A DNA stretch of 64,000 nucleotides from Sphaerotilus natans (GTDB lineage: Bacteria > Pseudomonadota > Gammaproteobacteria > Burkholderiales > Burkholderiaceae_C). The stretch covers positions 189,950-253,949 of the forward strand of contig NZ_FTMZ01000003.1 of assembly GCF_900156335.1 (NCBI RefSeq). Direction: 5' to 3'. The position numbers and the translations under genes were made by a program. The notes beneath the pieces are model-generated. The model made no database searches and was not told where the DNA came from. It worked only from the letters and a program-made list of their open reading frames with translations. Every line of letters starts with the position of its first letter. Position 1 is the stretch's first letter. Shown in pieces: positions 38,753 through 47,800 of the stretch.

Positions 38753-39136
38753 GTCTGACTCCTTCTTGGGGGTGATCGGTCAGGGGGCCTGGCTCACGCT
38801 GGGCCTCCTGTTTCCCAGGCCTGTTGCGCCGCACGGGCCGGCAGGAACACTGCGGGCCTCCTGGCGAAGGGGGTGGATGCGATTGTTCGGGCCCGACGGT
38901 ACGGGCTGATCCCATGCGTGCAGGGCCTGTCCCTGGTGCGCAGCCACCGGCTCAGGACTTTCCCGCTCTAGGGTTTTCAAGCAGGTGATCGACTGGATGG
39001 CCCTGGTGCAAACCCTCTTGCTCCAGTTCAAGTGGCCTGTGAAAACTTGGCCGCCACACGTCGCCGCCGTGTTCCCGTGCCAGCCGAAGCCCGCCATGCC
39101 CCTGCAGTGCCTCTCCCAGCGCCCCCAGAAGCGCTC
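38753..39136. other. divergent control region between tmoA and the AraC gene
   Basis: 384 bases without a supportable gene. It should hold both promoters. Seen: a direct repeat TTCAAG at 38976-38981 and 39027-39032, and an inverted pair CAAGT (39029-39033)/ACTTG (39045-39049). These are plausible AraC-type half-sites. No convincing sigma70 or sigma54 promoter was found on either strand. The reading frame upstream of the chosen AraC start is Arg/Pro-rich and judged non-coding. Confidence 0.4.
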
Positions 39137-40159
39137 ATGCCGATGAGCAGCCTGCTTCCAGCCGAGCAACTGAGCCGTCACCTGTCGGCCCACGCGTTAT
39201 TTCGAGGTGCCGACGATGCGCAAGAGACCTGTGCCCGCGTGGGCGAGGTCTTTCGCCCGCACCATATGGGTGTGCTGGGCAGTTCACAGCGGCTGGCGGC
39301 GCAGATGGACCATCTGCGCCTGGCCAGGCTGTCCTTCAACCGGCTGAGCTACGGTGCCAGCGTGTCGATCAACTCGGAGCCGATGAACGACTTCGTCATG
39401 GTCTTCATGCCGCTGTCGGGTGTGGTCGACATCCGATCGGGCGCGCAGCGTGTGGCGGCCACGCCCGCGCAAGCTGCCGTGGTCAGTTCCACCCAGCCCT
39501 TGCACATGGATTGGCGTGCCGATGCGGATGTCTTCATCCTCCGACTGGAGCGCCGGGCCATCGAGGACGCCTGTCTGGCCCAGGTGGGCCACCTGCCGAA
39601 TCGGCCGATCGAGTTCGATCTGGCGGTCGATCCCCAGGCGCCTCATTTCGGCAGCTGGCGGTCCCTGCTGGCCTTCTTGCTCGGATGCGCAGAATTCACC
39701 CGCCTGGCCGCTGTCCAGCCCCAGATGGCAGACCAGGTGGAGCGCCTGGTGACCAGCACCTTGCTGTTCGGCCACCGCCATAGCTACAGCGAAGCCCTGG
39801 TCGGGACCGGGGCTGACATCGCGCCTGCCTTCGTTCGGCGTGCCGAGGACGTGATGATTGCTCATCTGCACGAACCCCTGGACATCGAGACTCTGGCGCG
39901 GCTGGCGGGCGTCAGTGTGCGCAATCTGCACGAGGGCTTCCGGCGCTACCGGAACAGCACACCCATGGCCACCTGGAAAGGCTTGCGGCTGGACCATGTG
40001 CGATCCGAGCTGCTGCAGGCTTCCCGGAACGGCATGCCTGTGACCGTGGCCGAGATTGCTCGTGTCCACGGTTTCCTGCATCTCGGCCATTTTGCGCAGT
40101 CCTACCTGGCGCGTTTCAATGAGCTGCCCTCCGCGACGCTGAGCCCGGGCCGGCGGTAA
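39137..40159 (+). CDS. AraC-family transcriptional regulator of the monooxygenase operon
   Basis: A 340-residue regulator. The N-terminal ligand-binding domain (about 20-200) is of the AraC_binding_2 type often found beside aromatic or alkene monooxygenase genes. The C-terminal double helix-turn-helix (about 235-335) has LDIETLARLAGVSVRNLHEGFRRY and VTVAEIARVHGFLHLGHFAQSY. It is divergent from tmoA, so it most likely activates that operon when an inducer is present. The start at 39137 is inferred; 39143 is also possible. Confidence 0.88.
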   Translation: MPMSSLLPAEQLSRHLSAHALFRGADDAQETCARVGEVFRPHHMGVLGSSQRLAAQMDHLRLARLSFNRLSYGASVSINSEPMNDFVMVFMPLSGVVDIRSGAQRVAATPAQAAVVSSTQPLHMDWRADADVFILRLERRAIEDACLAQVGHLPNRPIEFDLAVDPQAPHFGSWRSLLAFLLGCAEFTRLAAVQPQMADQVERLVTSTLLFGHRHSYSEALVGTGADIAPAFVRRAEDVMIAHLHEPLDIETLARLAGVSVRNLHEGFRRYRNSTPMATWKGLRLDHVRSELLQASRNGMPVTVAEIARVHGFLHLGHFAQSYLARFNELPSATLSPGRR

Positions 40160-40206
40160 ATGACCTCTCTTGCAGCGCCCAGCCTGAGGAGTGGGCGGTG
40201 CGCCCG

Positions 40207-41202
40207 CTACCTCCGCCCGGTCTTCCTGATCTGCGGCGCCACCACCCGGTGGTCGGCGGTGGCGTTCTCGCGCACCCGGCGCGGCGTGGCGCTCTTCGAA
40301 AGCGAGGCCAGCGCGACGAACCAGGCCTTGGGCATGTCGGTGGGCAGGCCCACCGGGATGCCGGCGATCTTCGGTGTCTCGGCGAAGGCGTGGCCGGGGT
40401 CCTGGAAGCCGGGCTCGGTGCAGGAGATGCAGGCGTGGCCGCCGCGGGTGCAGCTGCCTTCGCCGTTCCACAGCCGGGTGTTGCAGTCGGCATGGGCCTG
40501 CGTGCCCTTGCAGCCCATGTGCTCCATCATGCAGCCGAGGTCGGAGGGCTTTTCGGCGCTGGCCTTGAACTCGTAGAACTCGTTGCGGGTGCAGCCGTGG
40601 TGCACCAGCTGGTCAGCGTAGAAGCGCGGCCGGCCGAGCGCGTCGAGGTCGGCGGGGCCGAGCAGGTCGGCCGCCAGCGCCATCAGCGTCTCCAGCACCC
40701 AGCCCGGATGCGTCGGGCAGCCGGCGATGTTGACCACCGGCAGGCCGGAGCGGCTGCGGAAGTCGGGCCCGAGCAGACCGCCCGGGCGCTCGTCGTCATG
40801 CTGCAGTCCGGTGGCCTCGGTCGGGTTGCTGCCGGCCGCGGTCACGCCGCCCCAGGCCGCGCAGGCGCCGACCGCCACCACATGGCGTGCCACGCCGGCC
40901 AGCCGCCGCACCCAGTCGATCATCGCCACGCCGGTGCCGGCCAGCACATGGAAGCGCCCGGTGCCGTTCGGACCGCGCAGCAGCGCGCCCTCGACGCACA
41001 GCGCGTCCAGCGCGATCCGGCCGGCCAGCAGGTTGTCGAGCAGCGCCACCACATCCGCCCCGCTGGCCAGCGACAGCGACGGATGCCACAGCAGCCGGAT
41101 GCCCGCGCCCTCGAGCTGGCCGGCGAAGTCGGCGGTGTCGGCGCACAGCAGCGACATCGAGCAGCCGCCGCAGCCGCCCGACTGCAGCCACAGCAGGTTC
41201 AT
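40207..41202 (-). CDS. hupU: regulatory (H2-sensing) [NiFe]-hydrogenase small subunit HupU/HoxB
   Basis: A 331-residue small subunit with iron-sulfur ligands in SGGCGGCSMSLL, AVGACAAWGG, NIAGCPTHPGW, HGCTRNEFYEF and C-rich ACISCTEPGF. It lacks the Tat signal of HupS, which marks the cytoplasmic hydrogen sensor family. It overlaps the hupR stop by four bases (ATGA). Its obligate partner hupV/hoxC, normally directly downstream, is absent. A convergent AraC gene begins 47 bases away. The protein itself is full length. Confidence 0.93.
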   Translation of the reverse strand: MNLLWLQSGGCGGCSMSLLCADTADFAGQLEGAGIRLLWHPSLSLASGADVVALLDNLLAGRIALDALCVEGALLRGPNGTGRFHVLAGTGVAMIDWVRRLAGVARHVVAVGACAAWGGVTAAGSNPTEATGLQHDDERPGGLLGPDFRSRSGLPVVNIAGCPTHPGWVLETLMALAADLLGPADLDALGRPRFYADQLVHHGCTRNEFYEFKASAEKPSDLGCMMEHMGCKGTQAHADCNTRLWNGEGSCTRGGHACISCTEPGFQDPGHAFAETPKIAGIPVGLPTDMPKAWFVALASLSKSATPRRVRENATADHRVVAPQIRKTGRR

Positions 41203-42743
41203 GGCGTCTCCCCGGCCGACGCCGGGGTGTCCTCGAGCTGGAAGCGCCGCAGCTTGGCGCGCAGGCCGACACGCGACAGGCCGAGCTCGACGGCCGCGCG
41301 GGTCTTGTTCCAGCGGTGGCGCAGCAGCGTCTCGCGCAGCACCATCGCCTCGATCGCATCCAGGCGCTCCTGCAGCGTGCCGCTTTGCGGCAGGCCGGGC
41401 AGGTTCAGGCCGGCCGCGCCGGCCGCGCCGACCGGTGCATGGCGGCCGGTCTGGCCGTGCAGCACGGTGGCCGAGAAGTCGTGCGGCGCGATCCGGCGGC
41501 CATCGCCCAGCACGATCGCGCGGGAAATCTCGTTGCGCAGCTCGCGGATGTTGCCCGGCCAGGGATAGGCCATCAGCACCGCGATCGCCTCCGGCCCGAT
41601 CTCCACGCCGGACAGGCCCAGCTCGGCGCCGACCTCGCCGGCCAGCCGGCGCGCCAGCGGCGCGATGTCGCCGGCGCGCTCGCGCAGCGCCGGCATCTGC
41701 AGCGTCATGCCGGCCAGGCGGTAGTAGAGATCCTCGCGGAAGCGCCCGGCGCGCACCTCGTCGTCGAGCCGGCGGTGCGTCGCGGCGATCACCCGCACGT
41801 CGACCGGCACCGAGCGGGTCGAGCCCACCGGGCGCAGCTCGCCCTCCTGCAGCACCCGCAGCAGCTTGACCTGGAAGGCCGGCGAGGTCTCGCCGATCTC
41901 GTCGAGGAAGACGGTGCCGCCGTGGGCGCGCTGGAACAGGCCGACATGGTCCTCGAAGGCGCCGGTGAAGGCGCCGCGCTTGTGGCCGAACAGCTCCGAC
42001 TCGAGCAGAGTGTCGGGAATGGCGGCGCAGTTCTCCAGCACGAAGGGGCCGTCGGCGCGTGGGCTGGCGTAGTGGATCGCGCGGCCGAGCAGTTCCTTGC
42101 CGGTGCCCGACTCGCCCAGCACCAGCACCGGCAGGTCGAAGCGCGCCACCCGTGCCGCCATCGCGCAGACCGCGTCGAGCGGGCTGCCCGGCGCGCGCTC
42201 GATGCGCTCGAAGTCGAAGGTCGCGCGCGCCTGCGCCAGCCGGTCGCCGCGGCGGGTGCGCAGCGCGGTGGTGCCGGCGCGCAGGTCGAGCTCGAGCCGG
42301 CTGACGCCGCGCTGCAGCGTGCGCGCCTCCACCGCCTGGCGCACCGTCTGCAGCAGGTGGTCGGGCACCCAGGGCTTGAGGATGTACTGGTAGATCCCGG
42401 CCTCGTTGATGCCACGGATGATGTCCTCGCTGTCGGTGTAGCCGGAAATGACGATGCGCACCGTCTCCGGCCAGCGCTCGCGCACCTCGCGCAGGAATTC
42501 CACGCCGGTCAGCCCCGGCATGCGCTGGTCGCACAGGATGACCGCGGCCTCGTGGCGCTCGAGCAGCGCGCGCGCCTCCTCGGCCGAGCTGGCGCACAGG
42601 ATGCGGAAGTCCTCGTCGAGCGTGCGGCGCATCGCGTCCTGCGAGCGCACCTCGTCGTCGACCAGCAGCACCAGCGGCAGGTCGGCCTCGTCGAGGCCGT
42701 CGGGATCGGTGTCGTCGAAGGGCAGGGAATCGGGGGCGTTCAT
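41199..42743 (-). CDS. hupR: hydrogenase response regulator HupR/HoxA (NtrC family)
   Basis: A 514-residue activator. Receiver domain about 22-140 with phosphoacceptor Asp72 in ILCDQRMPG, an AAA+ domain with Walker A GESGTGKE and an intact GAFTGA loop for sigma54 contact, and a C-terminal Fis-type helix-turn-helix (RAAVELGLSRVGLRAKLRR). It should act with the HupT kinase at the right edge of the window. It overlaps both the upstream PAP2 gene and the downstream hupU by four bases. Confidence 0.94.
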   Translation of the reverse strand: MNAPDSLPFDDTDPDGLDEADLPLVLLVDDEVRSQDAMRRTLDEDFRILCASSAEEARALLERHEAAVILCDQRMPGLTGVEFLREVRERWPETVRIVISGYTDSEDIIRGINEAGIYQYILKPWVPDHLLQTVRQAVEARTLQRGVSRLELDLRAGTTALRTRRGDRLAQARATFDFERIERAPGSPLDAVCAMAARVARFDLPVLVLGESGTGKELLGRAIHYASPRADGPFVLENCAAIPDTLLESELFGHKRGAFTGAFEDHVGLFQRAHGGTVFLDEIGETSPAFQVKLLRVLQEGELRPVGSTRSVPVDVRVIAATHRRLDDEVRAGRFREDLYYRLAGMTLQMPALRERAGDIAPLARRLAGEVGAELGLSGVEIGPEAIAVLMAYPWPGNIRELRNEISRAIVLGDGRRIAPHDFSATVLHGQTGRHAPVGAAGAAGLNLPGLPQSGTLQERLDAIEAMVLRETLLRHRWNKTRAAVELGLSRVGLRAKLRRFQLEDTPASAGETP

Positions 42744-43411
42744 GGCGGGTCTGATTGTGTCCCGGCCGGGTACCGCCCGCATCCGCAGATGCGCGAGCCG
42801 GGACGGGTCGCACGGGCCAGGGCCAGCACCCAGATCGTCGCCATCAGCGCGCCGCCGATCAGATCGGTCGGCCAGTGCACTTGCAGGTGCAGCCGGGTGG
42901 CCGCGACCGCGCCAGCCAGCGCCAGGCCGGCGGCCAGCCAGATCGCGCCCGGGCGTGGCCGGCCCGGCTGCAGCCACAGCGCCAGCACGACGGCCAGCAC
43001 CTGCGCGGTGTGGGCGCTCGGAAAGCTCAGGTCGGGCGGCAGCGGCAAACCGGTGGGAAAGAGGTCCGGGCGCGGGCGCATCACCAGCAGCTTGACCGCA
43101 TGCACCAGCAGCGTCGTGCCCAGCAGCGCTGCCGTCACGAAGGCCGCTTCCGGCCAGGGCTGCTGCTGGCGGCGCAGCCAGGCCATCCGGGCCAGCGCCA
43201 GCGGCAGCAGCAGTGCCAGCGAGCCGGCCCAGGTCAGCGCGGCGGCCAGCCGGTCGGTGCGGTCCGAGCGCAGCGCGTGGAACAGCGCCAGCCCGGCGTG
43301 ATCGAGCGGGGCGATGCGGCAGACGCCGTCCGGGCAGAGCAGCAGGCCGCCGGCCAGGCCTGTCAGCAGGGCCAGCAGCGCGCCGGCCGGCAGTGCGCGA
43401 GGGATTTTCAT
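42740..43411 (-). CDS. PAP2-family membrane phosphatase
   Basis: A 223-residue membrane protein with five to six hydrophobic helices. The three phosphatase motifs are visible: KLLVMRPRP, PSAHT and RLHLQVHWPTD. It likely dephosphorylates a lipid such as phosphatidic acid or undecaprenyl pyrophosphate. It is not a known hydrogenase gene, yet it overlaps hupR by four bases, so hupR translation may be coupled to it. Confidence 0.9.
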   Translation of the reverse strand: MKIPRALPAGALLALLTGLAGGLLLCPDGVCRIAPLDHAGLALFHALRSDRTDRLAAALTWAGSLALLLPLALARMAWLRRQQQPWPEAAFVTAALLGTTLLVHAVKLLVMRPRPDLFPTGLPLPPDLSFPSAHTAQVLAVVLALWLQPGRPRPGAIWLAAGLALAGAVAATRLHLQVHWPTDLIGGALMATIWVLALARATRPGSRICGCGRYPAGTQSDPP

Positions 43412-43421
43412 GCTGGTGCGG

Positions 43422-44039
43422 TCAGCGTGCGCCGGCCAGCATCTGCGCGACGCGCTGCTTCGGCAGCGACTGCACCCGCATCAGCCAGTCGTGATCGCAG
43501 CGGCCCTCGCTGCCCGGACCCATGCTGGCCTGACGCAGATCGGACTGGATGCGGCCGAGCAGATGCGCGGCCATCTCGGCATCGGCCAGCGCCCGGTGCG
43601 CCTGGCCGGTGCTCGGCAGGCGGTGGTAGCTGGCCAGATCGCCCAGGCGGTGGCTGGGCGCCGCGGGATAGAGCCTGCGCGACAGCATCACGGTGCAGAT
43701 GAAGGGATGCGGCGCCGCCAGCCCGGCCAGCGCCAGCTCGGCCTGCCAGAAGCGGCGGTCGAAGGCGGCGTTGTGCGCGGCCATCGGCAGCTCGCCGACG
43801 AAGCGCGCCGCTTCGCGCATCACCTGCTCGGCGGGCGGCGCGGCGGCGATCATCGCGTTGCTGATGCCGGTCAGCTGCGAGATGAAGGCCGGGATCGGCC
43901 GGCCGGCGTTCATCAGGCTCTGGAAGCGCTCGACCGGTCGGCCGTCCTCGAGCAGGACGATCGCCACCTCGGTGGCACGGTCGCCCAGCGCGGGCGATCC
44001 GCCGGTGGTCTCGAAGTCGATGACGGCGATGCAGGACAT
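43422..44039 (-). CDS. DEDDh-type 3'-5' exonuclease
   Basis: A 205-residue exonuclease related to DNA polymerase III epsilon. ExoI AVIDFETTGG, ExoII AAHNAAFDRRFW and ExoIII GQAHRALADAEMA (with His) are all present. No polymerase-binding tail is seen. It lies among five non-hydrogenase genes inserted between hypE and hupR. Confidence 0.9.
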   Translation of the reverse strand: MSCIAVIDFETTGGSPALGDRATEVAIVLLEDGRPVERFQSLMNAGRPIPAFISQLTGISNAMIAAAPPAEQVMREAARFVGELPMAAHNAAFDRRFWQAELALAGLAAPHPFICTVMLSRRLYPAAPSHRLGDLASYHRLPSTGQAHRALADAEMAAHLLGRIQSDLRQASMGPGSEGRCDHDWLMRVQSLPKQRVAQMLAGAR

Positions 44040-44096
44040 GAGGGGCAGCAGCGGGACAGCCGCGGGCAGCGGAAGAAGGCCGCGATCATGGCAGAT

Positions 44097-44116
44097 CAGG
44101 CCCGGCGCCGGGCCTG
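44097..44116. repeat. 20-bp perfect palindrome
   Basis: CAGGCCCGGC followed by its exact complement GCCGGGCCTG, between the exonuclease start and the end of the outer-membrane-like gene. It could fold as a strong hairpin at the end of that minus-strand gene, but no T-run follows, so termination is uncertain. Confidence 0.5.
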
Positions 44117-44121
44117 TCGGG

Positions 44122-45210
44122 TCAGAGCGACGGCAGCGGCCCGCCGACCTGCAGCAGCATCGATCGACGTTCGCCGCCGCGCAGGTCGCTGCCCAGCTGC
44201 AGCGACCAGCCACCGCGCTCGATGCCGATGCCGATGCGGCGCTCGTGCGGCCGCCATTGCGCCGACAGGCCCCAGCCGCCGGCCTGGCCCTGCCAGCCCA
44301 GGCGTGGCAGCACGCCCCAGCCCGGCAGCCAGACCAGGCCGGCCTGCAGCCGGCCGATCCCCTCGCCGCGCCAGCCGATCTCCAGTGTGCTGACCGGCGC
44401 GATCGTGTGTCGCCAGGACGGCTGACGGTTGCGGCCCTCGATCAGCGGGCGGTAGCTGACGAAACCGTCGGCGTCCAGCCCGGCCTGGTCAGTGGAGAGC
44501 TGAGCCTGCTGCTGCGGCAGGCCGCGCCAGCGCAGCCAGCCCGCGTCCTGCCAGCGCAGCGCGCCGTCCCAGGCGCCGTCGCGCAGCGCCAGGCGCCCGC
44601 CCAGCAGCAGTGCCCAGCCGCGCGCGGCCATCGGCTGGCGGAACGGGAAGTCGAGCCGGTCGTCGATCTGCAGCGAGCGCAGCTCGGCCTGATAGCGGTC
44701 CTCGGTCTGGCGCCAGCCGGCGTGGCCGTCGATCTGGCGCGCGCTCAACCGCTGCAGCGCCAGCGCCTGCGCCGACAGCGCCAGCGTCATGCCCGGGGCC
44801 AGCGTCAGATCGCGCGTGCCCAGCTCGAGGCCGGCGCCGGCAAAGCCGAGATGGTCCAGGTCGACGCGCCAGTCGCGGTCGCGTCCTGGCGTACCGCCGG
44901 TCTCGACCTGGCGGGCCAGGTCGAGCGCGCCCTCGCTGGCGATGGCGATCGCGCGCTGGCGCGCCAGCAGCGCTAGGCGTGTGCCGTCGCCGCCGCCGCG
45001 CTCGAGCCGCAGCTCGTCGAACAGATAGCCCAGATTGCGCCCGGCACGTGGATCGAGCGCGCGAGCGGCCTCGTCGTCGCCGAGCCGGTTCAGCGCCAGC
45101 GCGTCGACATGCCGGTCCGAGGCCAGCGAGAGCCGCCAGCCCGGCGCGGCCGGCTGCGCGTGGGCCGCTGCGACGGTCGCCAGCAACAGCGCTGCGAGGC
45201 GCGGCGGCAT
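44122..45210 (-). CDS. exported protein, possible outer-membrane beta-barrel
   Basis: A 362-residue protein with a Sec signal peptide (MPPRLAALLLATVAAAHAQ, cleavage near 19). The mature part alternates short hydrophobic/Trp-rich strands with Arg/Asp turns (WRLSLASDRH, WGLSAQWRPHERRIGIGIER, WSLQLGSDLRGGE), as in beta-barrels. No family was recognised. It begins 5 bases after the large lipoprotein gene, so the two probably form a unit at the cell surface. Confidence 0.6.
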   Translation of the reverse strand: MPPRLAALLLATVAAAHAQPAAPGWRLSLASDRHVDALALNRLGDDEAARALDPRAGRNLGYLFDELRLERGGGDGTRLALLARQRAIAIASEGALDLARQVETGGTPGRDRDWRVDLDHLGFAGAGLELGTRDLTLAPGMTLALSAQALALQRLSARQIDGHAGWRQTEDRYQAELRSLQIDDRLDFPFRQPMAARGWALLLGGRLALRDGAWDGALRWQDAGWLRWRGLPQQQAQLSTDQAGLDADGFVSYRPLIEGRNRQPSWRHTIAPVSTLEIGWRGEGIGRLQAGLVWLPGWGVLPRLGWQGQAGGWGLSAQWRPHERRIGIGIERGGWSLQLGSDLRGGERRSMLLQVGGPLPSL

Positions 45211-45215
45211 CCGGC

Positions 45216-47669
45216 TCACAGGCCGATGTCCAGCGAGACGAAGCTGCCGTCGGTGAAGGTCAGCATCCGGGTGGAGGCGTCGATGCGGCCGATCAGCGTG
45301 TCGCCGGCTTTCAGCTCGGCCGAGCTCGGCTGGCCGGTCCAGCCCAGCGAGAGCTTGCTGGTGGCCTCGCGCAGCATGAAGCGTGCGCCGCTGCCGTCGC
45401 TGCCGGGGGTCGCGGTGCCGGAGACCACCATGCGCGGCGTGCCGCCCACCAGCGTGCGGTACTGGAAGCTGACCGCATCGGGCTTGTCCTGATCGCTGTG
45501 CATCGTCGTGCCGAGTGTGAACTCGAGCACCGGGCGCTGCGGCGCGGTGACGGTGCCGGTCAGCGTCAGGTCGACGCCGAAGCGGTTGCTGGCGCTGTCG
45601 GCCTCGCGCTCGTCGTAGCTGCCCGCGCCGCTGATGCGCGCCTCCAGCGTGGCCTTCAGGAACTCGGTGCTCACCCCGTCGCGGGTGGTGCGCAGCGCGC
45701 CGCTGAGCTGGCCGAAGGTCGGCACCCAGGACTCGCCCGAGCGGGTCAGCGCCACGTCCTTGAGCTTGAGCGTGCCCTCGAACTCGGCACCCGGCGTGGT
45801 CCACAGCAGGTCCAGGTCGGCCAGCGTGCCCACCGGTGCGCCGCCGACCGTCAGCGTCGACATCGCGAGCTGGCCGCTGCGCAGCGTCAGCGTGCCGATC
45901 TCGGTGCTGGCGTCCGAGTAGGCCTTCAGCGTGCCGCTGACCGCGTAGGTGTCGCTCTGGCTGGTGGCCGACAGGCCGTCGGCGGCGGTGGCGATGCTGC
46001 CGGTCAGCGCGATCGTGTGATGGTGGCTGCCGAGCGTGTCCGAGCCCTTGGCGAAGCCGCCGGGCAGGTCGCCGGCGAGCGTGAAGCCGCGGATCGTGCC
46101 CAGCGCGGTGTCCAGCGTCGGCACGAGCCGGCCGGTCGAGGCCTCGAGCTGCGGCTGCAGCACGGTGTTGGCGGTCACGGTGCAGGCACCGCTGCTGTAG
46201 TCGCAGCTGCTGACGCGCTGGCGGGCCCGGCTGGCATAGGTGAAGCTGCCGTCGGCCTGCGGCTCCAGCGTGAAGCCGTGCACCCACTCGGTGGTCACGA
46301 TCGTGTTCTGCGTGAAGCTGCGCGAGCTGCGGTAGACCGCGCGGCAGCCGATGACCCGGGCGTCGGCGCTGCTGGTGGCGCGGGTGCTCAGGTCGGTGGC
46401 GGTGAACAGGCCGCAGGCGCCGGCGACCTGGCCGCCCTGGTTGTCGCCGCCTCGGCTGCGGATGGTCTGCGCCGAGCGGCCGGCCATCAGGTCGTTGTAG
46501 AGGTCGACGCCCATCAGCATGGTGCCGGTGTCCTTGACCAGCATGTCGACCGGCACCTCGATGCCTTCCATCGCGCTGCGGAAATGCCAGGCCTGGATGT
46601 TGACGGCTCCGCCCGACAGCGAGGCACCGCCCCGGCTGAACATCGCGCCCCAGTCGCTGCGGATCTCGTTGAACAGCAGCTTGGCCGCGGTGATCGCGGT
46701 GGCGGTCGGGTCGCTGCTGCCGGAGCCGCCCGCTGCGGCCGGTGTGCAGCCGCTGTCCTTGCAGCCGAGAGTGGCGATCACGCCGGCCAGCAGGCTGCCG
46801 GGCACGCTGCCACTGAGCTTGGGCGTCGTCAGCACGGTGCCCAGCGCGCTGCTCAGCGCGCCGGAGACATCGACGGCCGTACCGCCGTTGCCGGTGGCCA
46901 GCTTCAGCGACGAGGTGCTGGCCGAGGCCGACAGCGCCTCGACGACGCAGCGGGTGCGCGCGCCGGCGTCGTCGCCGCTGCAGCCGAGCTGGCCGCCCGA
47001 CGCCATCTGCGAGACGGCCGCGAGCATGACGGCCATCTTCTTCTCGTCCTCGCTCTGTGCGGATCCGACCGGACGGGCGCTGACTGCGGTCGGGTCGAAG
47101 CCGAGCAGCTGGCTGACGGTCGAGACGGCCTGCGCCGTGTTGCCGGCGCTGATGCCGCCGCCGGCGCGCTCGGCCGCGGCGACCACCATCTCGCTGAACG
47201 GCGTGATGCTGGCGCTGGTGGTGACCGTGCCGGCCTGCGACGGGGTGATGACCGAGCGCATCGAGAAGCCGGCCGGCAGCGGCTGCGCGGTGCCGGTGAC
47301 CTCGTCGAGATGGGTGGTGCTGCCGTCGGCCTTGGCCGAGACACGCACCACGTAGGGCCGCGAGACGGTGGCATCGAAGCTCAGGCTGTAGCGTCCCTCG
47401 GCATCGGTGGTGGTCGAGGCCAGCGTGCTCGTCAGGTCGACCGAGCCGTCGGCGGCCACCGGATGCACCTTCACGTCGGCGTTGGCCATCAGGCCCTTGG
47501 AGGCGGTGCCTGACAGCGCCACCGCACTGGTGGGCGTGCCACCGCCGCCGGCCGTGCTGTCGTCGCTGCTGCCGCCACCGCAGGCGGCCAGCGCGGCGGC
47601 GGCGATCAGCGTGGTGCTCAGGGTCAAAGGACGCCAGCTGGTGCGGCGGCGGAAGGATGCGTCGGTCAT
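45216..47669 (-). CDS. large Gly-rich lipoprotein of unknown function
   Basis: An 817-residue secreted lipoprotein. Basic start, hydrophobic 15-29 and lipobox Leu-Ala-Ala-Cys30, followed by a CGGGSSDDSTAGGGG linker. Residues about 50-110 look like a carboxypeptidase-regulatory or Ig-like domain (ALSGTASKGLMANADVKV, TTTDAEGRYSLSF). The rest is a long beta-rich region with a few Cys, one near CGLFTATDLSTR and one CDYSSGACTV. Family unknown. Next to an outer-membrane-like gene. Confidence 0.7.
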   Translation of the reverse strand: MTDASFRRRTSWRPLTLSTTLIAAAALAACGGGSSDDSTAGGGGTPTSAVALSGTASKGLMANADVKVHPVAADGSVDLTSTLASTTTDAEGRYSLSFDATVSRPYVVRVSAKADGSTTHLDEVTGTAQPLPAGFSMRSVITPSQAGTVTTSASITPFSEMVVAAAERAGGGISAGNTAQAVSTVSQLLGFDPTAVSARPVGSAQSEDEKKMAVMLAAVSQMASGGQLGCSGDDAGARTRCVVEALSASASTSSLKLATGNGGTAVDVSGALSSALGTVLTTPKLSGSVPGSLLAGVIATLGCKDSGCTPAAAGGSGSSDPTATAITAAKLLFNEIRSDWGAMFSRGGASLSGGAVNIQAWHFRSAMEGIEVPVDMLVKDTGTMLMGVDLYNDLMAGRSAQTIRSRGGDNQGGQVAGACGLFTATDLSTRATSSADARVIGCRAVYRSSRSFTQNTIVTTEWVHGFTLEPQADGSFTYASRARQRVSSCDYSSGACTVTANTVLQPQLEASTGRLVPTLDTALGTIRGFTLAGDLPGGFAKGSDTLGSHHHTIALTGSIATAADGLSATSQSDTYAVSGTLKAYSDASTEIGTLTLRSGQLAMSTLTVGGAPVGTLADLDLLWTTPGAEFEGTLKLKDVALTRSGESWVPTFGQLSGALRTTRDGVSTEFLKATLEARISGAGSYDEREADSASNRFGVDLTLTGTVTAPQRPVLEFTLGTTMHSDQDKPDAVSFQYRTLVGGTPRMVVSGTATPGSDGSGARFMLREATSKLSLGWTGQPSSAELKAGDTLIGRIDASTRMLTFTDGSFVSLDIGL

Positions 47670-47800
47670 CACGGGTCTCCGGGTCTGGGACGGGACAGGG
47701 TCAATCGATCGACCATATCGGTGTTGCCGGCGCATCCATGAGCCGAATTGGCTGCGCCGCACCCATGATTTCTGCCCGCACCGTGCCCGGGCGGCGAGGC

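Noticed and set aside
38760-39060. A possible sigma54 promoter for tmoA or the AraC gene
   Set aside because: Several GG...GC pairs were tried on both strands, but the -24/-12 spacing was off by one to three bases every time.
23433-40159. Integrase, transposase or tRNA-flanked attachment sites bounding the catabolic islands
   Set aside because: None was seen. The island interpretation rests only on codon use, junction position and the hypE relic.
40160-40206. A remnant of hupV/hoxC between hupU and the AraC gene
   Set aside because: The 47 bases translate to nothing resembling the hydrogenase large subunit on either strand.
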